DNA from: Planctomycetales bacterium
Lineage (GTDB): Bacteria; Planctomycetota; Planctomycetia; Pirellulales; Thermoguttaceae
DNA: 61,508 nt
Reading direction: 5' to 3'
Assembly (NCBI GenBank): GCA_007119795.1
Contig: SKOZ01000040.1
Coordinates: 1-61,508 of the forward strand
The position numbers and the translations under genes are program-made. This document shows positions 24,106-31,579 of this stretch, piece by piece; the stretch's first letter is position 1; every line of letters begins with the position of its first letter. The notes under the pieces were generated by a model, which saw nothing but the letters and a program-made list of their open reading frames with translations, was not told the DNA's origin and ran no database searches.

Positions 24106-24744
24106 ATGTCCGATCCTGCCGAACTGTACGAAGCGATCCTCACCGGCAACGCCAAGAAAGCCACGGAAGTAACCACGGCCGCCCTGGACGCCGGTGTCGA
24201 TCCCTCGCTGCTGCTGAGCAAGTACATGATCCCGGCGATGGATGATGTAGGGAACCGCTTCGAGTGCAACGAGTTTTTCGTGCCCGAACTGCTCATCGCC
24301 GCCCGGGCGATGAAATCGTCGCTGGAGCTGCTCACGCCGCGGCTGGCCGCGGCGGGGGCCAAGTCGGCCGGTCGCGTGGTGATCGGCACCGTCCAGGGAG
24401 ACCTGCACGACATCGGCAAGAACCTCGTCGCCTCGATGCTGGAGGGGGGCGGCTTCGAGGTCATCGACCTGGGCGTCGACGTGGCGCCGGATCAGTTCGT
24501 CGAGGCCGCCGGGGAGAACGAGGGAGCCATCATCGCCCTCTCGGCGCTGCTGACCACCACGATGACCATGATGAAGAAAGTCATCGATGCCCTCGAGGCG
24601 GCCGGCCGCAGATCCCAACACCGGGTCATCGTGGGCGGCGCCCCCATCACCCAGCAGTTTGCCGACCAGATCGGCGCCGACGGCTACAGCGACAACGCCA
24701 GCGGCGCCGTCGCCCTGGCGCGCAAACTCGTGGTAGTCTCCTAG
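24106..24744 (+). CDS. Corrinoid (B12-binding) methyl-carrier protein, MtaC/MtbC type
   Basis: A 212-residue methyl carrier. Residues 1-85 form the helical cap domain (B12-binding_2): LYEAILTGNAKKATEVTTAAL and YMIPAMDDVGNRFECNEFFVPELL. Residues 90-212 are the Rossmann B12-binding domain: GDLHDIGKN with the cobalt-ligating H101, the Ser-x-Leu in ALSALLTT, and VGGAPIT. It would shuttle a methyl group between a pterin methyltransferase and an acceptor enzyme. Start ATG 24106 follows AGGAG by six bases. It heads a group with the MetF-MetV fusion and the methyl-H4folate methyltransferase, with gaps of 163 and 35 bases, which supplies a clear methyl donor route. Confidence 0.9.
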   Translation: MSDPAELYEAILTGNAKKATEVTTAALDAGVDPSLLLSKYMIPAMDDVGNRFECNEFFVPELLIAARAMKSSLELLTPRLAAAGAKSAGRVVIGTVQGDLHDIGKNLVASMLEGGGFEVIDLGVDVAPDQFVEAAGENEGAIIALSALLTTTMTMMKKVIDALEAAGRRSQHRVIVGGAPITQQFADQIGADGYSDNASGAVALARKLVVVS

Positions 24745-24907
24745 GCGGGCCGTTCCCGTCGGTGATGAGAGGCTGTCCTTCCGGCATCGATCGACCCGCA
24801 GCGGGCTGCGTTTCCCGGTACGAAAACCCCGGCGGGCGAAGCAGCAGCCAGTCTGCCGAGGGTGGAACTCGCAAGAACGACGGGCGTCCCCGAGGGGAGC
24901 GACGCAG

Positions 24908-26665
24908 ATGAGTGCGCACAGTGCTGGCGTGGCGTTCCGCGAGCTGCTCGGTTCCGGCGGCTTTGCCTATGGGGCCGAGCTGGTATCCACCCGCGGTCTC
25001 CCCAATCCCGACGCCCCGGGCAGCTGTCTCGGCGCGGCAGGCGAGCTGGCCGGCGACCGGCGGATCGGTTGGCTCTCCATCACCGACAGCCCGGGCGGCA
25101 CCCCCATGCTCCCGCCCGACTATCTCGCCCGACTGCTGATGGATCACCGCCGCCGCGTCGTCCTGCACGTCACCTGCAAGGACATGAACCGCAACGGCTT
25201 GGAGACGACCCTCTGGCGGTACGCCGCGGAGGGCTTCGACAACATTCTGGCGCTCACCGGGGACCTCTCCGGGGAAGGGTTCGGGGGAAGGGCTCCGGGT
25301 GTCTTCGACCTCGACTCCGTGGGGCTGATCGCCCTGGCCCGCGCCATGAACGACGGCCTTGCGGTCCGCGGCCGTCGCGGTGACCCCGAGCGACTGCCCG
25401 GGACGCATTTCTTCACGGGTTGCGTCGTATCCCCCTTCAAGAGGCACGAGCGGGAATTGCTGCCGCAATACTTCAAGCTCCTCCGCAAGCTGGCTGCCGG
25501 TGCCCAATGGGTAATCCCCCAGCTCGGCTACGACATGCGGAAGTTCCACGAAATGATGTCTTTCCTGCGGTGGCGGGGGAGCGACGTCCCGGTGATCGGC
25601 AACGTCTACGTCCTCAACCGCACCGTGGCCGAGCTCTTCCATCAAGGCAGGCTTCCCGGATGCGTGGTCAGCGACGCCCTGATCGAGATGGTCCGCCGCT
25701 ACGCTGCCGGTCCGGACAAGGGACGGGCCTTTTTTCGCGAGCTGGCCGCCAAACAGCTTGCCGTCTTCAAGGGCCTGGGTTGCGCCGGGGGGTATCTGGC
25801 GGGGATCGCCAAGCCGGAGACCTTTTTCGAGATCATCGACCTGGCGGAAGGCTTCGCCCCGCACGACTGGCGGGCTTTCGCGCGCGAGATCCGCTTCGGC
25901 CAGCCGGGCGAGTTCTACCTCTTCGAGGAGGACCCCGCCACCGGTTTGGCCGACCCCCAACGGCTCAATGCCGCGTACCTCCGCGCGCTGGAGCACCCCG
26001 CGAAGAGCGCGGAAGTCGGTCTCAGCTACCGTCTGTCTCGACGGGTCCACGACTGGCTCTTCACCCGCGGCCGCGGCCTGTACGGCCTGGCGCGGAGACT
26101 GTACCGCCGCTGGGAGGAACGGCCCGGGACGCTGAGCCGGCTCGCCTATTCGATGGAGAGGTTCTCCAAGGCCGCCCTCTACGGCTGCCAGGATTGCGGC
26201 GATTGCAGCCTGCCCGACTGCGCCTACCTCTGCCCCATGCGTGCCTGCTCGAAGCACTCGCGAAACGGTCCCTGCGGAGGCTCGCGCGAGGGGCGCTGCG
26301 AACTGGGCGACAAGGAGTGCCTTTGGGCGCGGGCCTACGAGCGGCTCAAGCACTACGGCGAGTCGGAGACGATGCTCGCGGGGCCCCCGGTCCTCTACCG
26401 TGCCGAGCTGCTGCACACTTCTTCGTGGGCCAACACCTACCTCGACCGCGACCACCACGCACCGCCCGGCACGGCTCCCGTCCCTCCCGCCGAACCGCCT
26501 CCGAACGGGCCCCCCTCGGCGGACACCGCAGTCCCACCGCAGGCCGGCCTCGATCTGCCGGCGGGGGGCAAGGCGAAGGCCGACGGACAACCGCCCACCA
26601 CCGGTGGGAACGACGCATTGCGGCCCGGGATTATCGGCCCTCCGGTTTCCAGCAGTCCTCCTTAA
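24908..26665 (+). CDS. Methylenetetrahydrofolate reductase fused to MetV-type C-terminal domain
   Basis: A 585-residue fusion. Residues 20-330 are the MetF barrel that reduces methylene- to methyl-tetrahydrofolate (FAYGAELVSTRG, SITDSPGG, LHVTCKDMNRN, ILALTGD, PQLGYD). Residues 415-480 match the MTHFR C-terminal domain found separately as MetV in acetogens. Nine cysteines lie at 427, 430, 433, 438, 442, 447, 456, 464 and 471 in CQDCGDC, DCAYLCPMRAC and NGPCGG contexts, suited to zinc and/or an iron-sulfur cluster. The last 85 residues are a Pro/Gly-rich tail. In acetogens MetV links MetF to electron carriers. The fusion plus its downstream methyltransferase suggests methyl-H4folate is made for a corrinoid, not for a standard MetH. 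Confidence 0.88.
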   Translation: MSAHSAGVAFRELLGSGGFAYGAELVSTRGLPNPDAPGSCLGAAGELAGDRRIGWLSITDSPGGTPMLPPDYLARLLMDHRRRVVLHVTCKDMNRNGLETTLWRYAAEGFDNILALTGDLSGEGFGGRAPGVFDLDSVGLIALARAMNDGLAVRGRRGDPERLPGTHFFTGCVVSPFKRHERELLPQYFKLLRKLAAGAQWVIPQLGYDMRKFHEMMSFLRWRGSDVPVIGNVYVLNRTVAELFHQGRLPGCVVSDALIEMVRRYAAGPDKGRAFFRELAAKQLAVFKGLGCAGGYLAGIAKPETFFEIIDLAEGFAPHDWRAFAREIRFGQPGEFYLFEEDPATGLADPQRLNAAYLRALEHPAKSAEVGLSYRLSRRVHDWLFTRGRGLYGLARRLYRRWEERPGTLSRLAYSMERFSKAALYGCQDCGDCSLPDCAYLCPMRACSKHSRNGPCGGSREGRCELGDKECLWARAYERLKHYGESETMLAGPPVLYRAELLHTSSWANTYLDRDHHAPPGTAPVPPAEPPPNGPPSADTAVPPQAGLDLPAGGKAKADGQPPTTGGNDALRPGIIGPPVSSSPP

Positions 26666-26700
26666 CTATCATTATCTCCCGCAGAAAGGAAACGCCGCGG

Positions 26701-27564
26701 ATGGCGATTGAAGGTCTCTGCATCATCGGCGAATCGATCAACGACTCGGTTCCCTCGACGAAACAGCTCTTCGACGCGGGCGACGTCGAAGGCATCCTCG
26801 ATCTGGCACGCAGCCAAGACGAGGGGGGGGCGGCCTACATCGACGTCAACGTCGGCTCCCGCCCGCCTGAATTCATGGCCGATCTGGTCCGCCGCATCCA
26901 GGGGGTGACCGCCAGACCCCTTTCGATCGACACCCCCGACGCCGAGTTGGCCCGCGCTGGCCTGTCGGCCTACGATCCGCAGCGGGCGGGCGGCAAAAAG
27001 CCGATCCTCAACTCCATTTCCCCCTTGCGGCCGGGAATGTTCGCGCTCCATGCCGTGCAGCCGTTCCGTCCCATTCTGCTGATCTCCGAGCGGGTTGAGG
27101 ACGGCCACTCGCGGCCCTGCCACACCGCCGAGGAGACGGTTCAGGCGGCTCGCGACCTTGTGGGTCTGGCCCGGCAGGCGGGCATCGCCAACGCCGACCT
27201 GATCCTCGATCCGGGCCTCGCTCCGATCGGGAGCGATACCGAGGGGAACCTCAAGCGGCTGCTGACGGCCATGGAGATGCTCCACAACGACGGCGACTTC
27301 GCCGGCTGCCATTTTTCGGTGGGCCTGAGCAACTTCACGATGATGCTCCCGGCCAAGCGTGCCGACGGTTCACGCGTGAAGGGCCCCCTGGAGAGCGCCT
27401 TCCTCACCCGCGCCATGCCCCTGGGGCTCGACACGGTCATCGGTTCGGTGAAGCGGAAGTACGAGATCCTCGCCGACGACCATCCCGCCGTGCAGTGTCT
27501 GGAACAGGTGCTGGCCGCCGACGGCTTCGAGGCCCTCATGCATGTCCGCAGTTTCTACGCCTAG
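26701..27564 (+). CDS. Methyl-tetrahydrofolate:corrinoid methyltransferase
   Basis: A 287-residue TIM barrel of the pterin-binding family, the same fold as the pterin domain of MetH and acetogen AcsE. Marks are IIGESINDS at the start, ARSQDEGGAAYIDVNVGS, PLSIDTPD, KPILNSISP, LILDPGLAPIGSD and FSVGLSNFTMMLP. It transfers the methyl of methyl-H4folate to the Co(I) corrinoid of a partner, here most likely the 24106 protein. It starts 35 bases after the MetF-MetV gene with AAAGGA upstream, so the two are co-transcribed. The window contains no homocysteine-binding domain, no CO dehydrogenase/acetyl-CoA synthase and no corrinoid reductive activase. Confidence 0.88.
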   Translation: MAIEGLCIIGESINDSVPSTKQLFDAGDVEGILDLARSQDEGGAAYIDVNVGSRPPEFMADLVRRIQGVTARPLSIDTPDAELARAGLSAYDPQRAGGKKPILNSISPLRPGMFALHAVQPFRPILLISERVEDGHSRPCHTAEETVQAARDLVGLARQAGIANADLILDPGLAPIGSDTEGNLKRLLTAMEMLHNDGDFAGCHFSVGLSNFTMMLPAKRADGSRVKGPLESAFLTRAMPLGLDTVIGSVKRKYEILADDHPAVQCLEQVLAADGFEALMHVRSFYA

Positions 27565-27602
27565 TGCGGGCGTCTCCCGGCGGCCCTCTCCGATGCTTGG
27601 CT

Positions 27603-27659
27603 TGTCCTAAGGCATGGGGTATGCTTAAAGGAACCTTTCCGGTTACGCGACTTAGGACA
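27603..27659 (+). promoter_or_regulatory. Nested inverted repeat after the one-carbon module
   Basis: TGTCCTAAG (27603-27611) and CTTAGGACA (27651-27659) are perfect 9-base complements. Inside is AAAGG, AA, CCTTT (27627-27638). The structure lies 38 bases after the methyltransferase stop and 30 before the ThuA start. It could be a terminator without T-run, an operator, or a leader of the ThuA gene. Confidence 0.45.
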
Positions 27660-27689
27660 TCACCCCTCGACAGACTGGAGACGAGAACC

Positions 27690-28538
27690 ATGAAGCGTCG
27701 TGAGATGCTCAAGGCGACCGGCTTGGCCATTGCCGGCGCCGCTTTGCCGATGCGCTGGGCCGCCGCTGCGGGGCGGCAGCGTGAGAAGGTCCTCTACTTC
27801 ACCCGCAGTGCCGGCTTCGAGCACTCCGTGGTGGCGCGGCCGGAAGGCCAGCTCAGCCACTCGGAGAAGATCCTCGTCGAACTGGGCGATCAGCATGGCG
27901 TCGACGTGGTCTGCACCAAGGACGGCACCGTCTTCGACGGCGACCTCGACCAGTACTCCGCGATTGCCTTCTACACCTCCGGGAACCTTCTCGGTCCCTC
28001 GCAGGACGGCGGCGAGCCGATGACCGAGCGGGGTAAGCAGCGTCTGCTCGACTGGGTGTCCGCGGGAGGCGGCTTCGTCGGCATCCACGCGGCCACCGAC
28101 ACCTTCCGCAGCGCCGGCGTCGATCCCTACGTCGCCATGATCGGCGGTGAGTTCAGCGGGCACGGCCCCCAGCAGGTGGCCACGAATTACAACGTCTCCC
28201 CGCAGTTCCCCGGCATGGAGGAAGTAGGCGAATCGTTCGAGCTCCTCGAGGAGTGGTATGCCTTCCGCAAGCTCGCCGAAGACATGCACGTGATCCTCGT
28301 CCTGGAGACGGAAGGTATGGAGGGCGGCGATTACCAGCGTCCCCCCTTCCCGTCAGCCTGGGCGCGCCGCCACGGCGACGGCCGCGTCTACTACAACTCC
28401 CTCGGCCATCGGGAAGACGTGTGGACCAATCCCCTCTTCCAGAACATGCTCATCGGCGGTTTCAGTTGGGCGATGGGCCACGTGGAATTCGACCCGGTGC
28501 CCAATTTCGCCGAGGTGACACCCGAGGGCAATATCTGA
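27690..28538 (+). CDS. Tat-exported ThuA-like protein
   Basis: A 282-residue protein of the ThuA (trehalose utilisation) family, a class I glutaminase-like fold very common in planctomycetes. The N-terminus MKRREMLKATGLAIAGAALP is a twin-arginine type signal. The fold is marked by KVLYFTRSAGFEHS, FTSGNL-like YTSGNLLG, GGGFVGIHAATDTF, GGEFSGHGPQQ, and late GDGRVYYNSLGHREDVW. ThuA-like domains are linked to sugar metabolism in rhizobia, but no enzymatic activity is established for this clade. Start ATG 27690 follows GGAGACGAG. The ComB gene begins 9 bases after its stop. Confidence 0.85.
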   Translation: MKRREMLKATGLAIAGAALPMRWAAAAGRQREKVLYFTRSAGFEHSVVARPEGQLSHSEKILVELGDQHGVDVVCTKDGTVFDGDLDQYSAIAFYTSGNLLGPSQDGGEPMTERGKQRLLDWVSAGGGFVGIHAATDTFRSAGVDPYVAMIGGEFSGHGPQQVATNYNVSPQFPGMEEVGESFELLEEWYAFRKLAEDMHVILVLETEGMEGGDYQRPPFPSAWARRHGDGRVYYNSLGHREDVWTNPLFQNMLIGGFSWAMGHVEFDPVPNFAEVTPEGNI

Positions 28539-28547
28539 ACGCCGCCT

Positions 28548-29336
28548 ATGCGCCCCGAGTTGAACGTCTACGCCCTGCCTTCCCTCGTCGACTCCGCCGA
28601 ACTGGCGGAGACTGCGGCAGTGGTGATCGACGTGCTCCGCGCCTCGACGACGCTCATCGCGGCGCTGGAGGCCGGGGCCAAGGAAATCGCGCCCTGCGGG
28701 GAGATCGACGAGGCCCGCCGTCTGGCCGCCGATCTCCCCGCGGGCGAAGCGATTCTGGGCGGCGAGCGAAACGGCCGCGCCGTGGACGGATTCGATCTGG
28801 GGAACTCCCCCCATGAATACACGTCCGCCGCAGTCGGCGGCCGGACGGTGGTCTACACCACCACGAACGGCACGAGGGCTCTGCTGCGGTGCCAGGCGGC
28901 AGCTGAGGTGCTCGTGGCGGGGTTCGTCAACGTCTCCGCCGTCTGCCGGCGGCTGACGGGCCGGGAACGGATCGCCATCGTCTGTGCGGGCACGAATGGG
29001 GAAATCAGCGAAGACGACGTACTCCTCGCCGGCCTCATGGTGGAACGCCTCCATCGCCAGGGGGGAATGACCCACCGGCTCAATGCCCAGGCGTTGACGG
29101 CTCGGGAGACGTGGCTGGCAGCCTTTGCACTCCCGATCACACTGGGGAGCGAACCGCTCCCCCCCGCGCGACTGGCAGCGGAACTGCGGACCAGTCGGGG
29201 GGGGCGCGGCCTCGTTCCCCTCGGCTTGGACGACGACATCCTTGCCGCCGCCCATGTCGACTGCTATCGGCTCGTCCCCCTTCTCGATCCGCGGACGCTC
29301 CGCCTCCGACCTGCCGTGGAGTCCCGCCCGAGCTGA
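28548..29336 (+). CDS. comB: 2-phosphosulfolactate phosphatase family (ComB)
   Basis: A 262-residue Mg-dependent phosphatase-family protein. Conserved blocks are VVIDVLRASTTLIAAL, ILGGERNGRAVDGFDLGNSP, VVYTTTNGTRAL and IVCAGTNGEISEDD. In methanogens ComB makes sulfolactate for coenzyme M; in bacteria the same protein is widespread without ComA or ComC and its substrate is less certain (sulfolactate or related phosphoester). No sulfonate genes are visible nearby. Start ATG 28548 lies 9 bases after the ThuA stop, so it is probably in that transcript. Confidence 0.88.
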   Translation: MRPELNVYALPSLVDSAELAETAAVVIDVLRASTTLIAALEAGAKEIAPCGEIDEARRLAADLPAGEAILGGERNGRAVDGFDLGNSPHEYTSAAVGGRTVVYTTTNGTRALLRCQAAAEVLVAGFVNVSAVCRRLTGRERIAIVCAGTNGEISEDDVLLAGLMVERLHRQGGMTHRLNAQALTARETWLAAFALPITLGSEPLPPARLAAELRTSRGGRGLVPLGLDDDILAAAHVDCYRLVPLLDPRTLRLRPAVESRPS

Positions 29337-29813
29337 CGGCTTCCCAAGGGCGTTTCCCGGAGACAGGTCTCCGGCACCACTTCCACTGGGCTCCAGGCGT
29401 CCGTATTCGGCGTATCCGGGAGGAAACGGAGGTTACTTGGTCGGGTCCAGCTCCCTATGAAGAATGCTCTATGTGGGTGGAAGCCGTTGCACCAAAGGGG
29501 TTGGTTGCGGTAGAATGCCTTTGGGTGATTCGAGGACGAATTCCAGCCCAACAGCAGAGCCAGGCCTCATACCGGCTGTTCCCAGTACGGTGTAGTCATC
29601 TTGGTGTAGGATTTGTATCCTACAGGAGGGTAGCGAAAGAGGGCCGGGCCGAACAGTGATTCGCAAGTTGCTTTTTGCCAATGAGTTGGGGTCGTACTCG
29701 CCATCTGGAATGATGGCGAATATGCGGCAACATAGCGTTCTGCAGGCTCTGCGAGGTTTTGTTGAAATGCGTCGGCGCCCAGCAAGTGGCGTTCCCCATT
29801 TCCCGGAGCTTGC
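29337..29813. other. AT-richer intergenic region with two hairpins upstream of csrA
   Basis: Nearly 480 bases with visibly lower GC than the surroundings and no convincing protein. Two perfect hairpins: 29605-29624 (TGTAGGAT, TTGT, ATCCTACA, followed by AGGAGGG) and 29698-29719 (TCGCCAT, loop CTGGAATG, ATGGCGA). The second presents GGA in its loop, the core of CsrA recognition; the first has AGGA in stem and flank. It could hold a small RNA or a decayed gene. Confidence 0.4.
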
Positions 29814-29842
29814 TTGACTTCGCATATCGGGGAGCGTATTCT
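29814..29842 (+). promoter_or_regulatory. csrA promoter
   Basis: TTGACT (29814-29819), 17 bases, TATTCT (29837-29842). The spacing is ideal and -35 matches five of six positions. The transcript would start near 29849, leaving a 78-base leader. Confidence 0.65.
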
Positions 29843-29926
29843 CAAATGAGCGCAGTTTGCGCGCGCCGAATGCTCTTGTGCATTCCGCAGAGCCTGTGCC
29901 CAGGCGATAAGGCGAAGGAACGTACG

Positions 29927-30145
29927 ATGTTGGTGCTATCACGCAAGAAGAACGAGAGTATTGTCATCAACGATGACATTACGATCGTCGTGGTCGAGAT
30001 TCGAGGCGATAAGGTCCGCCTCGGGGTGGAGGCTCCCAAGGAGGTGCCCGTTCACCGTCGTGAGGTCTTCGACGCGATCCACCGGAACGACGCTGAGAAG
30101 AAGACGGCGACGAAGACGGATGCCGCGGGCACGACCCCGGAGTAG
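29927..30145 (+). CDS. csrA: Carbon storage regulator CsrA
   Basis: A 72-residue RNA-binding dimer that blocks or protects mRNAs by binding GGA motifs near ribosome-binding sites. [40 protein letters not shown] and the RNA-contacting LSRK and VHRREV residues are intact, and a charged tail of about 20 residues follows. The ribosome-binding site AAGGA (29915-29919), 7 bases from ATG, contains GGA, so autorepression as in other bacteria is possible. Most planctomycete csrA genes sit with flagellar genes; none are here. The tRNA-Glu gene follows on the same strand from its own promoter. Confidence 0.95.
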   Translation: MLVLSRKKNESIVINDDITIVVVEIRGDKVRLGVEAPKEVPVHRREVFDAIHRNDAEKKTATKTDAAGTTPE

Positions 30146-30310
30146 TATTCCGCTCGGACCTCCCCTCGCCTCTCGGTCCTATTTGCTCGCGTTCCTTCTC
30201 CGTTCTGAGTCCCCCGGGAACGAATTCAACAGGCGCAGTTCTTGCTCTTGCTTCCGATTACGCGTGCCGCGGCTCCGGCCCCGCAATGCGGGGTCACGAC
30301 GCCGCCCGCC

Positions 30311-30338
30311 TTGACGCCCGCGATCGGTCCGATAGGAT
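30311..30338 (+). promoter_or_regulatory. Promoter of the tRNA-Glu gene
   Basis: TTGACG (30311-30316), 16 bases, TAGGAT (30333-30338), about 60 bases before the mature tRNA. The same TAGGAT box occurs in the efflux operon promoter (44070). Confidence 0.6.
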
Positions 30339-30397
30339 AGCACGTAACGTGGCGGTGGGCCTCGGGAAGAAAGGCCGCTCCAGCCGCCGCGCATTCC

Positions 30398-30470
30398 GGC
30401 CCCATCGTCTAGCGGTCTAGGACACCGGCCTTTCACGCCGGCAACACGGGTTCGAGTCCCGTTGGGGTCA
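30398..30470 (+). tRNA. tRNA-Glu (anticodon TTC)
   Basis: A complete cloverleaf. The acceptor stem GGCCCCA/TGGGGTC has one G-T pair. The D-arm region is GTCTAGCGGTCTAGGAC, and the anticodon arm CCGGC/GCCGG has loop CTTTCAC with TTC at 30432-30434. The T-arm is ACGGG/CCCGT around TTCGAGT. The discriminator A is at 30470 and CCA is not encoded. The fold closely follows bacterial tRNA-Glu. It lies 100 bases ahead of hemH. Confidence 0.96.
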
Positions 30471-30571
30471 TTTCGCCTAATTTGCCGAGACACCGCGGGC
30501 GCCGCCACGTGCAGGATGCAGGTTTGTGCGGGCACGGGGTTGAGGCGCTACGCGCCGGAGAGGTTGCGCCC

Positions 30572-31579
30572 GTGGAGCCGCGCTTCGACGCCTTCCTGCT
30601 GATCTCCTTTGGTGGTCCCGAGCGGCCGGAGGACGTGATCCCCTTCCTGGAGAACGTCTGCCGGGGGAGGGACGTTCCGCGCCAGCGGCTCCTCGAGGTC
30701 GCGGAACACTATTATCTTTTCGACGGTGTCAGCCCGCTCAACGCCCAGAACCGCGCGCTCCTGGCGGCCGCGGTGGACGAGTTCGCCGCGCACGGGATAC
30801 GCCTGCCGGTCTACTGGGGCAACCGCAACTGGCATCCCCTCCTGGCCGATACGCTCCGCCAGATGGCCGACGACGGAGTTCGGCACGCCCTGGCGCTGGT
30901 CACCTCGGCCTTCGCGTCCTATTCCGGGTGTCGCCAATACCTCGAGGACATCGAACGAGCCCGCTGCGAGGTCGGGGCCGCGGCTCCCCAGGTGAGCAAG
31001 CTGCGGCTGTTCTTCAACCACCCCGGCTTTATCGAGCCGTTGATCGAGCGGGCGGCTGCCGCCCTGGCGGAGGTGTCCGCGGAACGGCGCCCCTCCGTCC
31101 CCCTCATCTTCACCGCCCACAGCCTGCCGGCGAGCATGGCCGCCGCCTGCCGCTACGAGGAGCAGCTCGCCGCCGCTTGTCGTCTGGTGGCGGAAGGGGT
31201 GGCGAAAGGCACCTGGCACCTCGCCTACCAGAGCCGCAGCGGGCCTCCTTCGCAACCCTGGCTGGAGCCCGACGTGGGCGATCTCGTGGAATCGCTGCAC
31301 GCTACGGCGGGCGTGGACGCCGTGGTCGTCGTCCCCATCGGCTTCCTCTGCGAGCACATGGAGGTTGTCTTCGATCTCGACGTGGAGCTCCGCGCCCGGT
31401 GCGAGGCGCTGGGGGTCGACCTGGTCCGCGCGGCCACCGTCGGCTGTCACCGGCGCTTCGTGACCATGATCCGCGAACTGGTCGAGGAGCGGCTCGACCC
31501 GGCGACTCCGCGTCTGGCCATCGGTCCGCTGGCTGTCCCGCCCGACGTCTGCGCGGCCGACTGCTGTCCGCCGCGGTAG
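30572..31579 (+). CDS. hemH: Ferrochelatase
   Basis: Inserts ferrous iron into a porphyrin at the end of heme synthesis. From GTG 30572 (GGAGAGG eight bases upstream) it is 335 residues. The family start DAFLLISFGGPE, the catalytic H183 in IFTAHSLPASM, and the E264 region in GFLCEHMEVVFDLD are intact. Whether protoporphyrin or coproporphyrin is the substrate cannot be read. The C-terminus ends DVCAADCCPPR; three clustered Cys at this place recall ferrochelatases that bind a 2Fe-2S cluster, an inference only. The frame is open upstream into the tRNA flank but without similarity. Confidence 0.92.
   Translation: MEPRFDAFLLISFGGPERPEDVIPFLENVCRGRDVPRQRLLEVAEHYYLFDGVSPLNAQNRALLAAAVDEFAAHGIRLPVYWGNRNWHPLLADTLRQMADDGVRHALALVTSAFASYSGCRQYLEDIERARCEVGAAAPQVSKLRLFFNHPGFIEPLIERAAAALAEVSAERRPSVPLIFTAHSLPASMAAACRYEEQLAAACRLVAEGVAKGTWHLAYQSRSGPPSQPWLEPDVGDLVESLHATAGVDAVVVVPIGFLCEHMEVVFDLDVELRARCEALGVDLVRAATVGCHRRFVTMIRELVEERLDPATPRLAIGPLAVPPDVCAADCCPPR

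Noticed and set aside
29469..29942. Minus-strand 157-codon ORF upstream of csrA
   Set aside because: No domain, no ribosome-binding site, and it covers the csrA promoter and start.
30398..30470. tRNA-Glu as an attachment site for a genomic island
   Set aside because: No duplicated tRNA 3' end and no integrase lie nearby, and the downstream genes are housekeeping.
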